Shown in pieces: positions 16,653 to 25,866 of a DNA stretch of 64,000 nucleotides (its first letter is position 1; the number at the start of each line of letters is the position of its first letter). Source of the stretch: Stagnimonas sp965279705 (GTDB lineage Bacteria > Pseudomonadota > Gammaproteobacteria > Nevskiales > Nevskiaceae); NCBI GenBank assembly GCA_965279705.1, contig OZ257257.1:186001-250000 (forward strand), written 5' to 3'. A model generated the notes under the pieces. The model was not told the DNA's origin. It saw only the letters and a program-made list of their open reading frames with translations, and searched no databases. The position numbers were made by a program, and so were the translations under genes.

Positions 16653-19128
16653 AGCCGCCCTGCACGCCTGGCGCACCACTCTGCGTGGTGCGCGCTCGGG
16701 CCGTCTTGCCATCCTGTTCGCCTCGCTGGTGCTGGCCGTCGCCGCCACCGGCAGCGTTGGCTTGTTCACCGAGCGTGTGCGCTTGGCACTGGAGCAGCAA
16801 AGTGGCGATGCACTCGGCGGCGATGCGCTGCTGCGTGGCCGCGACCCTTTGCCTGCGGCCGAACTCGAAGCACTCAAAGCGACGGGTGTGCAGATCACGC
16901 CCGTGGTCACTTTCGCGAGTGTGGCGGCGGCTGGCGAGCTGACCACGCTGGTGTCGGTCAAGGCCGTCGGCGAGGGCTATCCGCGGCGCGGCGTGCTCAA
17001 GCTCAGCCGCGAGAGCTTCGGCGCGATGGAAAATGCGCCGGGCATCCCGCCGCGTGGCACGGCCTGGGTGGATGCGCGCCTGCTGGGTGACCTGCAACTG
17101 CCGCTGGATCAAGTGTTCCAGCTCGGCAATCTCAATCTCAAGGCCACTGCGCTCATCGCCTACGAACCCGACCGCGGTGGTGGTTTCACCGACCTCGCCC
17201 CGCGCGTGATCATCCATGCCGATGACCTCGCCGCCAGCGGCTTGCTGAGTGTCGGCAGCCGCGCCAGCTACATCCAGCAGCTCACCGGCAGCGCAGAAGC
17301 GCTCGCCGCTGCCGAGGCGCTGCCGCGCGATGCCAAGACGCGCTGGATCAGCCCGAAGGAAGGCCGACCGGAAGTGAAGAACACGCTGGATCGCGCCGGC
17401 CAGTTTCTCGATATCGCCGGCCTCGCCGCCGCCCTGCTCGCTGCGGCGGCGGTCGCACTCACCGCACGCCAGCACGGCGAGGCGCTGCACAACGAGATCG
17501 CCCTGCTGAAAACACTCGGCGCGCGCCAGGGCTTTCTGCTGCGCGCACTCGGCTTGCATCTGCTGCTGCTCGGCATGGCCGCCAGTGTCGTCGGCTGCGT
17601 GCTGGCCTGGGGCGGGCAGCTCGCCATCAGCCAGTTGTTGTCGGGCCTGTTGCAAGTGGAGCTACCACCCGCCGGTGTGACGCCGCTGCTGGCCGCTGCG
17701 GGTTTGAGTTTGATCCTGCTGCTCGGCTTTGCCGCGCCGCCCGTGCTCGCCGCACGCCGCACGCCGCCGCTGCGGGTTTTGGCGCGCGACCTCGCCCCCG
17801 ATGCCAGCCGTGCCGCGCCGTTTGCGGCGGTGTTGGCCGTCGCCGCCTTGCTGCTCGGTTGGCTCGAATCACCCAAGCTCGCCTTCACCGTATTGCTCGG
17901 CGCGGGCGGCGCGGCAGCGGTGCTCGCGCTACTGGCCTGGCTCGCTGTACGCGCACTGAGCCCCCTGAAAAACCGCGTCGGCGCGGCCTGGCGATTCGGC
18001 TTGGGCAACATCGCACGCCGACAGGGTGCGACGGTTGCGCAAGTGGTCGCGCTCGGCCTGGCGCTGCTCGCACTGCTGCTCATCACCGTGGTGCGACAAG
18101 ATCTGCTCAACGGCTGGCAAAAGCAGTTGCCGCCCGGTACGCCAAACCAGTTCCTCATCAACATCCAGCCCGACCAGGTGCAGCCGCTGCAGGCGTTCTT
18201 CGCCGAGCACCAGTCCGCGCCGCTGACGCTGTGGCCGATGACGCGGGGTCGGCTGACGGCCCTCAACGGCAAGCCGGTGACTGCCGACAGCTTCGAGGAC
18301 GAGGAAACCCAGCGCTGGGTCAATCGCGAGTTCAACATGAGCTGGACCGATACCTTCGGCGACGACAACGAGCTGATCGAGGGCGACTGGTGGGACGAAT
18401 CCGCGCGCGGCAAGCCCTGGCTCTCGGCCGAGGACTACGCCATCGAGCGCCTCGGCCTGAAGCTCGGCGACACCGTGACCATCGACGTCGCCGGCACCGA
18501 GCACACGCTGACGGTGAAGAACTTCCGCAAGGTGCGCTGGGATCGCTTCCGCCCTAACTTCTTTCTCGTCACCCCGCCCGGCGTGCTCGACCAGACTGCC
18601 GATGCTGCCGGCGTGCAGTGGCTGACCAGCTTCTACCTGCCGCCGGGCGACAAGGCCCTGCTGCGCGAGCTGGTGCGGCGCTTCCCCAACGTCACGGTGT
18701 TCGATCTCGACGCCACGCTGAGCCAGGTGCGCGGCATCGTCGAGCGCGTGGTGCGGGCGGTGGAATTCGTTTTCCTGTTCGCACTCGTCGCAGGGCTGCT
18801 GGTGCTGCTGGCGGCGGTGGAAGGCACACGGCATTTGCGCGCGCGCGAGACCGCCATCCTGCGCACGCTCGGCGCCCGCACGTCCACCCTGCGCGCGGGC
18901 CTGTTGGCCGAATACGCGGTGCTGGGTTTGATCGCTGGCGTGGTCGCTACCACGGCGGCGCAAGTGGTTTCCGGCGTGCTGGCAGTGCAGGTGTTCGAGC
19001 TGCCGTTCGTGTTCAGCCCCACGCTCTGGGTCACTGGCTTGGCGGCCGGCGTCGGCCTGGTGACGGGCCTCGGTTATTGGTCGATGCGCAGCGTGCTCAC
19101 GACGCCACCCAGGGCTGTGTTGGGTTAG
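16633..19128 (+). CDS. FtsX-like ABC permease (YbbP-like)
   Basis: Membrane partner of the preceding ATPase, 831 residues. One membrane segment near residues 25-45 is followed by a large periplasmic domain. A cluster of segments follows at about 260-410, with LLKTLGARQGFLLRALGLH typical of FtsX domains. A second periplasmic part comes next (about 480-690), then a last FtsX block with AILRTLGARTSTLRAGLLAEY. The double FtsX layout and length match YbbP-type permeases. Two starts are possible, ATG at 16633 and ATG at 16645; they overlap the ATPase gene by 20 or 8 bases, and GGATGG favours the second. Its stop shares the bases TTAG with the convergent hemolysin III gene. Confidence 0.92.
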   Translation: MAASMREAALHAWRTTLRGARSGRLAILFASLVLAVAATGSVGLFTERVRLALEQQSGDALGGDALLRGRDPLPAAELEALKATGVQITPVVTFASVAAAGELTTLVSVKAVGEGYPRRGVLKLSRESFGAMENAPGIPPRGTAWVDARLLGDLQLPLDQVFQLGNLNLKATALIAYEPDRGGGFTDLAPRVIIHADDLAASGLLSVGSRASYIQQLTGSAEALAAAEALPRDAKTRWISPKEGRPEVKNTLDRAGQFLDIAGLAAALLAAAAVALTARQHGEALHNEIALLKTLGARQGFLLRALGLHLLLLGMAASVVGCVLAWGGQLAISQLLSGLLQVELPPAGVTPLLAAAGLSLILLLGFAAPPVLAARRTPPLRVLARDLAPDASRAAPFAAVLAVAALLLGWLESPKLAFTVLLGAGGAAAVLALLAWLAVRALSPLKNRVGAAWRFGLGNIARRQGATVAQVVALGLALLALLLITVVRQDLLNGWQKQLPPGTPNQFLINIQPDQVQPLQAFFAEHQSAPLTLWPMTRGRLTALNGKPVTADSFEDEETQRWVNREFNMSWTDTFGDDNELIEGDWWDESARGKPWLSAEDYAIERLGLKLGDTVTIDVAGTEHTLTVKNFRKVRWDRFRPNFFLVTPPGVLDQTADAAGVQWLTSFYLPPGDKALLRELVRRFPNVTVFDLDATLSQVRGIVERVVRAVEFVFLFALVAGLLVLLAAVEGTRHLRARETAILRTLGARTSTLRAGLLAEYAVLGLIAGVVATTAAQVVSGVLAVQVFELPFVFSPTLWVTGLAAGVGLVTGLGYWSMRSVLTTPPRAVLG

Positions 19129-19814
19129 GCCTTGGGGATGACGTAAAACAGCACCGCGAAGTAATGCAGCGCGCTGCCGGCGAGTACGAACACATGCCAG
19201 ATGGCGTGGTGATAACGCAGGCTCTCCCAGCGATAGAAGATGGTGCCGACGCTGTAGCTCACGCCGCCGGCGAGCAGCAGCCAGAGTCCGCCTGCTGGGA
19301 GTGCGGCCATCAGCGGCTTGACCACCAGCAGCACGCACCAGCCCATGATCAGATACACCGCGAGCGAGAGTTTCTCGAAGCGGCCGGTGGTGAAGATCTT
19401 GAACACGATGCCGACCAGGGCCAGCCCCCAGATCGCGCCGAACAGGCTCCAGCCCCAGGGGCCGCGCAAAGTGACCAGCGCGAACGGCGTGTAGGTGCCG
19501 GCAATCAGCACGTAGATCAGGCAGTGGTCCAGCACGCGGAACACCCGCTTGGTGTTGGGCAGCGGGATGCTGTGAAACAGCGTGGAGGCGGCGTACATCA
19601 GCACCAGCGACGCGCCGAAGATGCTTACCGAGACCATCTGCCAAGCGTCGCCATAAACCGCCGCACGCGCCGCCAACACCGCCAGGCCAGCGATGGCCAG
19701 CAGGGCGCCGATGCCGTGCGTCACGCCATGCGCGATCTCCTCGCCCAGCGAATAGATCGAGGCCTGCGCCTCATGCAGCGTCTCGACGAGCGGCGACAGC
19801 GGGTCAGTGGACAT
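19125..19814 (-). CDS. Hemolysin III / PAQR-type membrane protein
   Basis: A seven-helix inner-membrane protein of the hemolysin III (YqfA/TrhA) family, 229 residues. The metal-binding positions of the superfamily are visible: GEEIAHGVTHGIGA near the first helix, STLFHS in the second or third, and the terminal YHHAIWHVFVLAGSALHYFAV. In E. coli the relative TrhA affects membrane energetics; the hemolytic activity in the name is historical. The gene is convergent with the YbbP-like permease, sharing its last four bases, and about 190 bases from the divergent mdh. Confidence 0.92.
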   Translation of the reverse strand: MSTDPLSPLVETLHEAQASIYSLGEEIAHGVTHGIGALLAIAGLAVLAARAAVYGDAWQMVSVSIFGASLVLMYAASTLFHSIPLPNTKRVFRVLDHCLIYVLIAGTYTPFALVTLRGPWGWSLFGAIWGLALVGIVFKIFTTGRFEKLSLAVYLIMGWCVLLVVKPLMAALPAGGLWLLLAGGVSYSVGTIFYRWESLRYHHAIWHVFVLAGSALHYFAVLFYVIPKA

Positions 19815-20007
19815 CGTGGCCTTGGGATGCAGATGCAGGAGCCGCCATTTTGCACCGCGCGCTCACCAGTGGTAACTCAGCAGCGGCGCACCGATCACCG
19901 TATCGGCCGTCATGTGGGTGCGCACGCTCAGCCCTTACTTCAGCCCCGCCGCCCCACGAAGGCGCGTAAAATCCCGCGCACTCAATCACCCCCGGAGCCC
20001 TGTCCCA

Positions 20008-20991
20008 ATGAAAAAGCCCGTCAAGGTCGCCGTTACCGGCGCCGCCGGCCAGATCGCCTATTCGCTCATCTTCCGCATCGCTGACGGCTCGCTGTTCGGC
20101 CCCGACCAGCCGGTGATTCTGCAGCTGCTCGAAGTGCCGGTGCCGGAAGTGCTCGAAAAGCTCAAGGGCACGGTGATGGAGATCGAAGACTGCGCCTTCC
20201 CGCTCGTGCACAGCATCACCGCCACCGGCGACATGAAGGAAGCCTTCGACGGCACCGACTACGCTTTCCTCGTCGGCGCGCGCCCGCGCGGCCCCGGCAT
20301 GGAGCGCAAGGACCTGCTCACCGCCAACGGTGGCATCTTCGGCCCGCAGGGCAAGGCGATCGACGCCTACGCCTCGCGTGATGTGAAAGTGCTGGTGGTC
20401 GGCAACCCCGCCAACACCAATGCGCTCATCGCCGCATCGGCCGCCAAGTCGCTCAAGCCGACCCAGTTCCACGCCATGGTGCGCCTCGATCACAACCGCG
20501 CCATCAGCCAGCTCGCCAGCAAGACCGGCGCGCACGGCAACGACATCGAGAAGATGATCATCTGGGGCAACCACAGCTCCACCCAGTACCCCGACATCAC
20601 CAACACGACCGTCGCCGGCAAGCCCGCCAAGTCGCTGGTGGATCAGAACTGGATCGAGAAGGATTTCATCCCCGTCGTGCAGCAGCGCGGTGCCGCCATC
20701 ATCAAGGCGCGTGGTCTTTCGTCCGCCGCCTCGGCTGCTTCGGCCGCCGTCGATCACATGCGCAACTGGGCGCTGGGCAGCAATGGCAAGTGGGTGTCGA
20801 TGGGCGTGCCATCCGACGGCAGCTACGGCATTGCACCCGGCATCGTTTACGGCTACCCCTGCATCTGCAAGGACGGCAACTATGAAATCGTGCAGGGTCT
20901 GAGCGTCGACGAGTTCAGCCGCGGCAAGATGGATGCGACCGAGAAGGAGCTGCGCGAAGAGCGCGAGGCCGTCGAGTCGCTGCTGAAGTAA
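20008..20991 (+). CDS. mdh: Malate dehydrogenase (NAD)
   Basis: Oxidises malate to oxaloacetate in the TCA cycle. The 327 residues are of the cytosolic/group 2 type found in many proteobacteria. The NAD site is GAAGQIAYSLIF, the substrate-binding region GARPRGPGMERKDLL, the NAD-ribose motif VVGNPANTNALI, the substrate Arg/Asp motif MVRLDHNRA and the catalytic His in IWGNHSSTQYPD. The ATG at 20008 is preceded by CCGGAGCC. The longer open frame back to 19912 has no binding site and adds residues foreign to the family. A strong terminator follows, so it appears monocistronic. Confidence 0.97.
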   Translation: MKKPVKVAVTGAAGQIAYSLIFRIADGSLFGPDQPVILQLLEVPVPEVLEKLKGTVMEIEDCAFPLVHSITATGDMKEAFDGTDYAFLVGARPRGPGMERKDLLTANGGIFGPQGKAIDAYASRDVKVLVVGNPANTNALIAASAAKSLKPTQFHAMVRLDHNRAISQLASKTGAHGNDIEKMIIWGNHSSTQYPDITNTTVAGKPAKSLVDQNWIEKDFIPVVQQRGAAIIKARGLSSAASAASAAVDHMRNWALGSNGKWVSMGVPSDGSYGIAPGIVYGYPCICKDGNYEIVQGLSVDEFSRGKMDATEKELREEREAVESLLK

Positions 20992-21010
20992 TCACTTCGC
21001 GGCACATCGA

Positions 21011-21041
21011 AAAGCGCAGTCGTCATGACTGCGCTTTTTTT
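21011..21041 (+). terminator. Rho-independent terminator after mdh
   Basis: Perfect 11-bp stem AAAGCGCAGTC / GACTGCGCTTT with loop GTCAT, ending in a run of T residues. Confidence 0.92.
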
Positions 21042-21114
21042 GTGGGCCGCGCGCCAGCTATAGAACATTGGCTGCTGTGCTGTGGTCACAGGCCTTCACT
21101 CCCGTAACGCCGCA

Positions 21115-21369
21115 ATGAAAACATTCCCCGCATTCTTCGCCTTGGCACTGCTTGGCACCACGCTGCTCTCGGCCTGCGCCACCGTCATCAGCAGCGTGGA
21201 GGCCTGCAAGACCTACTGCACCACGCAGGACGACGGCTACCAGTGGGCGCAGCAGTCCAACCTCTACGATGCCGCGCCCTGCGCGGGCTACACGCGGGAT
21301 TTCACTGCCGGCTGCCGCCAGGCCGTGGTGGACGCACAGTTGTCGAGGAATCCGAGAAACGACTACTGA
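21115..21369 (+). CDS. Small Cys-rich lipoprotein, unknown function
   Basis: An 84-residue protein with a lipoprotein signal (FFALALLGTTLLSAC, Cys about residue 19). The short mature part, EACKTYCTTQ...APCAGY...AGCRQAV, contains further Cys residues that could form two disulfides. I do not recognise a family. The ATG at 21115 is chosen because MKTFPAFF begins a proper signal; an in-frame GTG at 21082 adds only an unlikely extension. It lies alone between the mdh terminator and the convergent end of the minus-strand envelope operon. Confidence 0.65.
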   Translation: MKTFPAFFALALLGTTLLSACATVISSVEACKTYCTTQDDGYQWAQQSNLYDAAPCAGYTRDFTAGCRQAVVDAQLSRNPRNDY

Positions 21370-21384
21370 TGGCAGCTGAGTCGC

Positions 21385-21882
21385 TCACCCCAAGGTCAGC
21401 CCCACTGCCAGCACGCAGGGCACCACCCACAGCGTGATGCGCGGCGCGGGCATGAGCGCGCCGAACAGCAGCAACAGCGCGATGGCCGCAAAGCGCACCG
21501 GGCCGAGCAGCCAGTTGACTGGTGTGTAGACGGCGGCGAGATAGAGCCGCTGCTCGCTCGGATACACGCGCATCGGCAGTTCTTCGCCTTCGTCGTAGAA
21601 GCGGCCACCGGGAATCTTCGTGGTCTTGAACCTATGGTTCGCCATGCGCGGGTTCACCACAGCGCGGCCCAGAAAACAGTTGGCGCGCTTGCGACCGGTG
21701 CAGTTGTCTTTCGCTGTGCTTATCTCACCGACGACGGCATCACCTACTTGCAACAGCCACAAGCGGTAGCTGGTTTGCAGCGCCGCATAGCCCATGAAAC
21801 CTGCACAGCACCAAAGCAGAATCACACGGTGGACTGGCGTGCCGCCGCGCGTCACGGGCATCACGAAAGGCTTGCGGCTCAC
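21385..21882 (-). CDS. Membrane protein of unknown function, last gene of the envelope operon
   Basis: A 165-residue protein with an N-terminal membrane segment (VILLWCCAGFMGYAAL) and two C-terminal ones (LGPVRFAAIALLLLFGALM and TLWVVPCVLAVGLTLG). A soluble middle with two Cys residues (DNCTGRKRANCFLG) and a GRFYDEGEELPMRVYPSEQ segment separates them. The layout resembles small DUF3592-like proteins but is not convincing. The start overlaps the stop of the OmpA-type gene by four bases (ATGA), so translation is coupled. It is the most distal gene of the unit that begins at 25803. Confidence 0.65.
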   Translation of the reverse strand: MSRKPFVMPVTRGGTPVHRVILLWCCAGFMGYAALQTSYRLWLLQVGDAVVGEISTAKDNCTGRKRANCFLGRAVVNPRMANHRFKTTKIPGGRFYDEGEELPMRVYPSEQRLYLAAVYTPVNWLLGPVRFAAIALLLLFGALMPAPRITLWVVPCVLAVGLTLG

Positions 21883-22937
21883 GGCAGCGCCAGCTCCACG
21901 CGGCGGTTCTGCGCGCGGCCTTCGAGCGTGGTGTTGGCGGCGACGGCGCGCGTGGCACCGAAGCCCTGCGCTTTGAGGCGCGCGGCCAGCGTGGCATCGC
22001 GGGCGATGAGCGCAGCGCGTACGGCCTCGGCGCGGGCGAGCGAGAGCGTCTGGTTGCGGCCCGCATCGCCGATGTTGTCAGTGTGACCTTCGAGCACGAG
22101 CACGCCCTTGGGCGCGGCGCGGATGGCGTCGAGAATGGCGGGCAGCGCAGCGGCAGATTCGGGCTTGAGCACGGCGCTGCCGAAGTCGAAATACAGGCCG
22201 GGCAGCACCACGCGATTTTTCTGTGTGAGCGTGTTACTCAGTGCAGAGGCGGCCGCGGGATAGTCGATGCGCACGGCGCGCAACGTGGCCTTGCCGATGC
22301 GCCATTGCAGCGCGAGCGCATTGGCGGGGTCGTTCAAGAATTGCAGTTCGGCATCCATCGTCTGGCCGTTCTTCGCAGTGAAGCGGCCACTCGCCACCAG
22401 CACCGGCAGCGCCTGCATCGTGCCGTTGACCAGCACGCTCAATTGTCCCAGTGACTGCCGCTGCAACTCGCCTTTGAAGCTCACGCCACCACCCGCCAGC
22501 AAGCCGCCGGCGAATACGGGCAGCGCTCCCGCCAGCCACTGGTCTTCGCCCACCAGCGCAAAGCGGCTCTTGCCGCTCGCGAGCAACTCTTGCAGCACGG
22601 CGGTGCTGGCACCGAGCGTAGTGGTGCCGGGATAGTCCTCTTCCACATCCGCCTCGAAGCGGCTGCGATAGCTACGCGCGTTAGCAAGGTCGGCATCGTG
22701 CAACAGGCGCTCGCTCTCGATGATCTGCGGCTTGCCATCTGCACTCGGCACGCTGGTGCTGTAGCTCAGGCGCCAGCCGTCGTCCTCACGCGCCATCAAC
22801 CGCTTGCGCGACTCGTAGTCGCCGCTGGGTTCAGCGATGGCGGTGGTCACCGTGAGGCCCGTCACCAGTGGCACGTGCAGGGCATCGGCGGCGTGCGCGG
22901 CACTCGCGCACAGCAGCAGAAACAGCGCCCTCAACAT
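21879..22937 (-). CDS. OmpA-family envelope protein
   Basis: A 352-residue exported protein. It has a signal peptide (ALFLLLCASAAHA), then about 220 residues of unassigned beta-rich sequence. A C-terminal OmpA peptidoglycan-binding domain follows: LPGLYFDFGSAVLKPES, VLVLEGHTDNIGDAGRNQTLSLARAEAVR and NTTLEGRAQNRRVEL. The Asp and Arg that bind diaminopimelate are present. It should tether the products of this operon to the cell wall. It overlaps the gene before it by seven bases and the one after it by four. Expression is predicted to come from the promoter at 25838-25866. Confidence 0.88.
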   Translation of the reverse strand: MLRALFLLLCASAAHAADALHVPLVTGLTVTTAIAEPSGDYESRKRLMAREDDGWRLSYSTSVPSADGKPQIIESERLLHDADLANARSYRSRFEADVEEDYPGTTTLGASTAVLQELLASGKSRFALVGEDQWLAGALPVFAGGLLAGGGVSFKGELQRQSLGQLSVLVNGTMQALPVLVASGRFTAKNGQTMDAELQFLNDPANALALQWRIGKATLRAVRIDYPAAASALSNTLTQKNRVVLPGLYFDFGSAVLKPESAAALPAILDAIRAAPKGVLVLEGHTDNIGDAGRNQTLSLARAEAVRAALIARDATLAARLKAQGFGATRAVAANTTLEGRAQNRRVELALP

Positions 22938-24700
22938 TTGCCCACCGGATTGCAGAGGTTGAGCTTGAGCGTGAAATCGGCCTTGGCGATGCTGTTGCCG
23001 GAGGTGTTGGTGAAGGTCTCGGTGGCACTCATCGACTTCGCGCCGCGCTTCACTTTCAGCTTCACCGCATCGCCCTTGCTAGCGCGCAGAAAGAAGAAGT
23101 TGGCGTCTTTGAACGGTAGCTCGAAGCCGGTAACGATCGGCGCGAACGTGAGCGGCGAGAGAATGACGTAGACCACGCGCGCGTTCGCCGTGTAGTCCTG
23201 CGTTGCACTCTGAAAGCGCAGCGTCAGCACGTCATCGACGATCTCACCCTGCACCGGCACCATGAAGCCGTAGGGCTTCACCATCGCCGCACCGGCCTTG
23301 CCCTCAATCTCCACTTCGCGCGGTTCGTCAGGCATGGGCGCGCCAAAAAGCCAGGGCTGCGGGATCACCGAGCGGTGATACATCGTCGCGCCGCGGGTGA
23401 TGGTGGGGAAGGCGATCCGCACCGCGTTTTCCCAGAAGCTGAAGTGCACCGCCTGCCCGGTGAACTCGCCGCTCACGGCCGTAGCGGCACCCGCTACACC
23501 GCCGCCGTCCTTGGCGTAGCGCAGGTCGAGCTGGCCCTTGAACTGGATGCCGAACTCCCACCATTTGTCGTGGTTGGTCTTCGAGAAAAACTGCGCCTTC
23601 ATGTTGCCGTCGAAGGGGCCGGAAAACCGCTCGCAGTATTGGTCGAACACCTTGCCCGCAAGCCAGGCGGCCGCATTGCTGAGCTTGCCGAGCAAATCGT
23701 TTTGCGATTTCTTCTTGCTCTCGACATGGCCCAGCGCCTTGCCGACGGCGGTCTGGAACGACTCCTGCTTCTTCTCCAGTTTCTCCAGCAGGCTGTTGAG
23801 CTTGGTCGGCGCCAGACGCAGGCGATTGAGCGCAGGCGTGGCGGCGCGAAAGGCGAGATTGGTCATCAAGTCCTTGAGCGGATCAAGAATCACCGACAGC
23901 GGCTCGGCCAGCGCCTTGGCGAGTGCGCCCGCAAACTTGAAGCCCTCGATGACGCGCTCCAGCGACTCGCAGGTGATGTTGGCCGCGCGGCTGGCGGTGA
24001 GCTGATTGCTGATGCGCTGGCGCTCGTCGGCGCTGCGCTTGGTCCAGTCGTCGAGCGCGTTGGCCGAGACGCGCAGCAGCGGCTTCAAATCGGCATCGCT
24101 ATCGGCAAAGGCACGAATGGGGTCGAGCGTTTGTTTGAGATCAGCCGCCGTGAGTCGCGCTTTTTGCAGCTGTGGTTTCAGCTCGGCGAGGCGTTGCTTC
24201 AGCTCTTCTTTCGCCGGGTTATCTGGCAGCTTGGCGGTTTGCGCGTCGAGGTCGCGCTCGATGTCGTCCATCACTTTGGCGGTGGCCTCGGCTTCCTCCA
24301 GCGCCTTGGCGACGGCGATCTCCAGCACGTCCACGTCTTCCATCACCACCACTTCAAACCGGCCCTTGCCAATGGCCTTGCCCAAGGGCGAGGCCACGCC
24401 CACGCCGTAGCTGCCGGGCGCGGTGGTGCCGCTGAAATTGACGCTGTAATCGCCGTTGGCGGATGGATTCACATCGAGCTTGATCTGCGTCGTATTGTTG
24501 GGCGGCTGAATGCGCACGGCGACCGCGCCCTTGGCATCCAGCGGTGCCACGCCCTGAATGGTGATGACCGTGCCTGGCTCGACCGGCCGCGAAGGAATCA
24601 CCCGCACCGAAGCGCCGGCGCTGCTGCCGTCCTCCTCCGCAGCGAACGCGGGCGCGAGCAGCAGCGCGCAAAGTGCGGCGAGCGCGAGGCGCCTGCTCAC
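22931..24700 (-). CDS. Large exported protein of unknown function with coiled-coil middle
   Basis: 589 residues I cannot assign. A signal peptide (LALAALCALLLAPAFA) is followed by an Ig-like beta domain (about 30-115: SVRVIPSRPVEPGTVITIQG, NGDYSVNFSGT). A charged helical region, probably coiled coil, occupies about 120-340 (ALEEAEATAKVMDDIERD, KKQESFQTAVGKALGHVESKKK). The C-terminal part is beta-rich, with KWWEFGIQFKGQLDLRYAK and a terminal CNPVGKC. The helical middle suggests a spanning or scaffold protein in the periplasm. It starts by ATGA overlap with the preceding lipoprotein gene and overlaps the OmpA-type gene by seven bases. Confidence 0.72.
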   Translation of the reverse strand: MSRRLALAALCALLLAPAFAAEEDGSSAGASVRVIPSRPVEPGTVITIQGVAPLDAKGAVAVRIQPPNNTTQIKLDVNPSANGDYSVNFSGTTAPGSYGVGVASPLGKAIGKGRFEVVVMEDVDVLEIAVAKALEEAEATAKVMDDIERDLDAQTAKLPDNPAKEELKQRLAELKPQLQKARLTAADLKQTLDPIRAFADSDADLKPLLRVSANALDDWTKRSADERQRISNQLTASRAANITCESLERVIEGFKFAGALAKALAEPLSVILDPLKDLMTNLAFRAATPALNRLRLAPTKLNSLLEKLEKKQESFQTAVGKALGHVESKKKSQNDLLGKLSNAAAWLAGKVFDQYCERFSGPFDGNMKAQFFSKTNHDKWWEFGIQFKGQLDLRYAKDGGGVAGAATAVSGEFTGQAVHFSFWENAVRIAFPTITRGATMYHRSVIPQPWLFGAPMPDEPREVEIEGKAGAAMVKPYGFMVPVQGEIVDDVLTLRFQSATQDYTANARVVYVILSPLTFAPIVTGFELPFKDANFFFLRASKGDAVKLKVKRGAKSMSATETFTNTSGNSIAKADFTLKLNLCNPVGKC

Positions 24701-25302
24701 AGCGCGGGCTCAGCGCTGCGTGCGAGGGCTTGCAGGCGCGCACCTAAGCCATCGGCCATGCCCTTGCCCTTGGTCATGCTAGTGATGTTGAGCGTGAGGA
24801 TGCGCGCGCCCTTGCGCACGACGAGCTGCTGCGTGCCGACCAGGTCCATGTTGCTGCCGCTCACCCAGGCTTCGTCGCCGAGATCGTCCAGCTCCTGGCC
24901 GGATTTCTTGGTCTTCTCGCCGAGCTGCGCATTCACGGTGCTGCTCAAATTACCCTGCAAGCCGGTGAGCGCATTGAACACCGACTGCGCCATCGCCACG
25001 TCGTCGTTGTCACTGACGTTCACCATCAGCATCGTGATCTGGCCCGGGTTGCCGGCGCTGGCCCAGATGCAGTTCTCGGGCTCGTCGCTCATCAGGCTCA
25101 CGGGCTGCTTCAGCACGGCCTCGGCCTGCTCGGCGCTGACCAGCGCGCAAGCCTTGGGCAGTGGCGTGCGCGCTGCTTTGGGGGCTGCTGCTGCCTGGTC
25201 GAATGAAGGCCATTCGCTGGCGGATGGCGGTGCCGTCTCACTGCCCTTGTTGCAGGCGGCGAGTGCGAGGAGCGAAAGCGAAAAAAGGGCGGCGAGGCGC
25301 AT
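24697..25302 (-). CDS. Lipoprotein of unknown function
   Basis: 201 residues with a clear lipobox (LLALAACNKG, Cys about residue 17) and a low-complexity linker to about residue 50. A compact domain follows, with two Cys (KACALVSAEQAEAVL, ENCIWASAGNP), IWASAG-type strands and VVRKGARILTLNI. The pattern recalls small lipoproteins with a DUF3558-like fold, but this is only a resemblance. It is the second gene of the unit starting at 25803 and 15 bases behind it, and it overlaps the 589-residue protein gene by four bases. Confidence 0.72.
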   Translation of the reverse strand: MRLAALFSLSLLALAACNKGSETAPPSASEWPSFDQAAAAPKAARTPLPKACALVSAEQAEAVLKQPVSLMSDEPENCIWASAGNPGQITMLMVNVSDNDDVAMAQSVFNALTGLQGNLSSTVNAQLGEKTKKSGQELDDLGDEAWVSGSNMDLVGTQQLVVRKGARILTLNITSMTKGKGMADGLGARLQALARSAEPAL

Positions 25303-25317
25303 GGTCGTCTCCCGGCT

Positions 25318-25803
25318 TTAGAGCTTGGGCACGGTGACGCCGGTGTAGCGATAGCGAATCTTCGCGCCGCCGCCTTGCTGCGCGTAGACCAGGCCGTCAT
25401 CGCCGACATAGGCCTTGGCGGGCTCGCCCTTGTCGGGCGGCATGCCGGGCATCTCGATGCGATAGCTGTAGACCGTGGTGGCGATGCCATCCACCGTTTC
25501 ACGGCCCACTTTCTTGCAGTCGTACATCTTGATCTTGCCGCTGCGAATCTCGGCGTGCACACCGCGCTCGTCGGCCCAGAAGTTCTTTTTTACCTTGCGC
25601 CATTTACCGCCCATGTTGGCGTAAAGCACGTCGTCCACCACGATGCCTTCGATGCGGTTGCCCTCACCGAAATCGCTGACGCTGTGGCGTGCCGGTTGCT
25701 GGGTGCCTTTCTCGGCGGCTTTCAGGTACGGCTCGCAGGCGGCATCGAGCGCGTGGGCGTTGGGGACGAGGACGGCGAGGGTCAGCAGCAGGGGCAGTTT
25801 CAT
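25318..25803 (-). CDS. Small periplasmic protein, first gene of the five-gene envelope operon
   Basis: 161 residues with a signal peptide (LLLTLAVLVPNAHA). The mature domain is probably a beta-barrel or beta-sandwich, with two Cys (AACEPYLKAA and MYDCKKVGRE) and repeated strands such as GKWRKVKKNFW, VYSYRIEMPG and KIRYRYTGV. No family recognised. The start lies 35 bases after the -10 half of the sigma-factor-like site at 25838-25866. Downstream genes follow at 15 bases or with overlaps, so this site can drive five genes. Confidence 0.7.
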   Translation of the reverse strand: MKLPLLLTLAVLVPNAHALDAACEPYLKAAEKGTQQPARHSVSDFGEGNRIEGIVVDDVLYANMGGKWRKVKKNFWADERGVHAEIRSGKIKMYDCKKVGRETVDGIATTVYSYRIEMPGMPPDKGEPAKAYVGDDGLVYAQQGGGAKIRYRYTGVTVPKL

Positions 25804-25837
25804 GGCGAGGGTGATCTGTGTTGGGGGTTCACCACGG

Positions 25838-25866
25838 CAAACGCAGGGCGCTCGACAAACCGGACA
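25838..25866 (-). promoter_or_regulatory. Putative ECF sigma factor promoter, copy 3 (before the five-gene envelope operon)
   Basis: On the minus strand, TGTCCGGTTT (25866-25857), 12 bases, then GCGTTTG (25844-25838). The same two halves at the same spacing occur at three other places in this region. The upstream half abuts the stop codon of the 71-residue membrane protein gene. Confidence 0.72.

Noticed and set aside
19125..19128. Four-base overlap of convergent stop codons (also at 31071-31074)
   Set aside because: TTAG gives TAG on one strand and TAA on the other; this is common packing in dense genomes and needs no special explanation.
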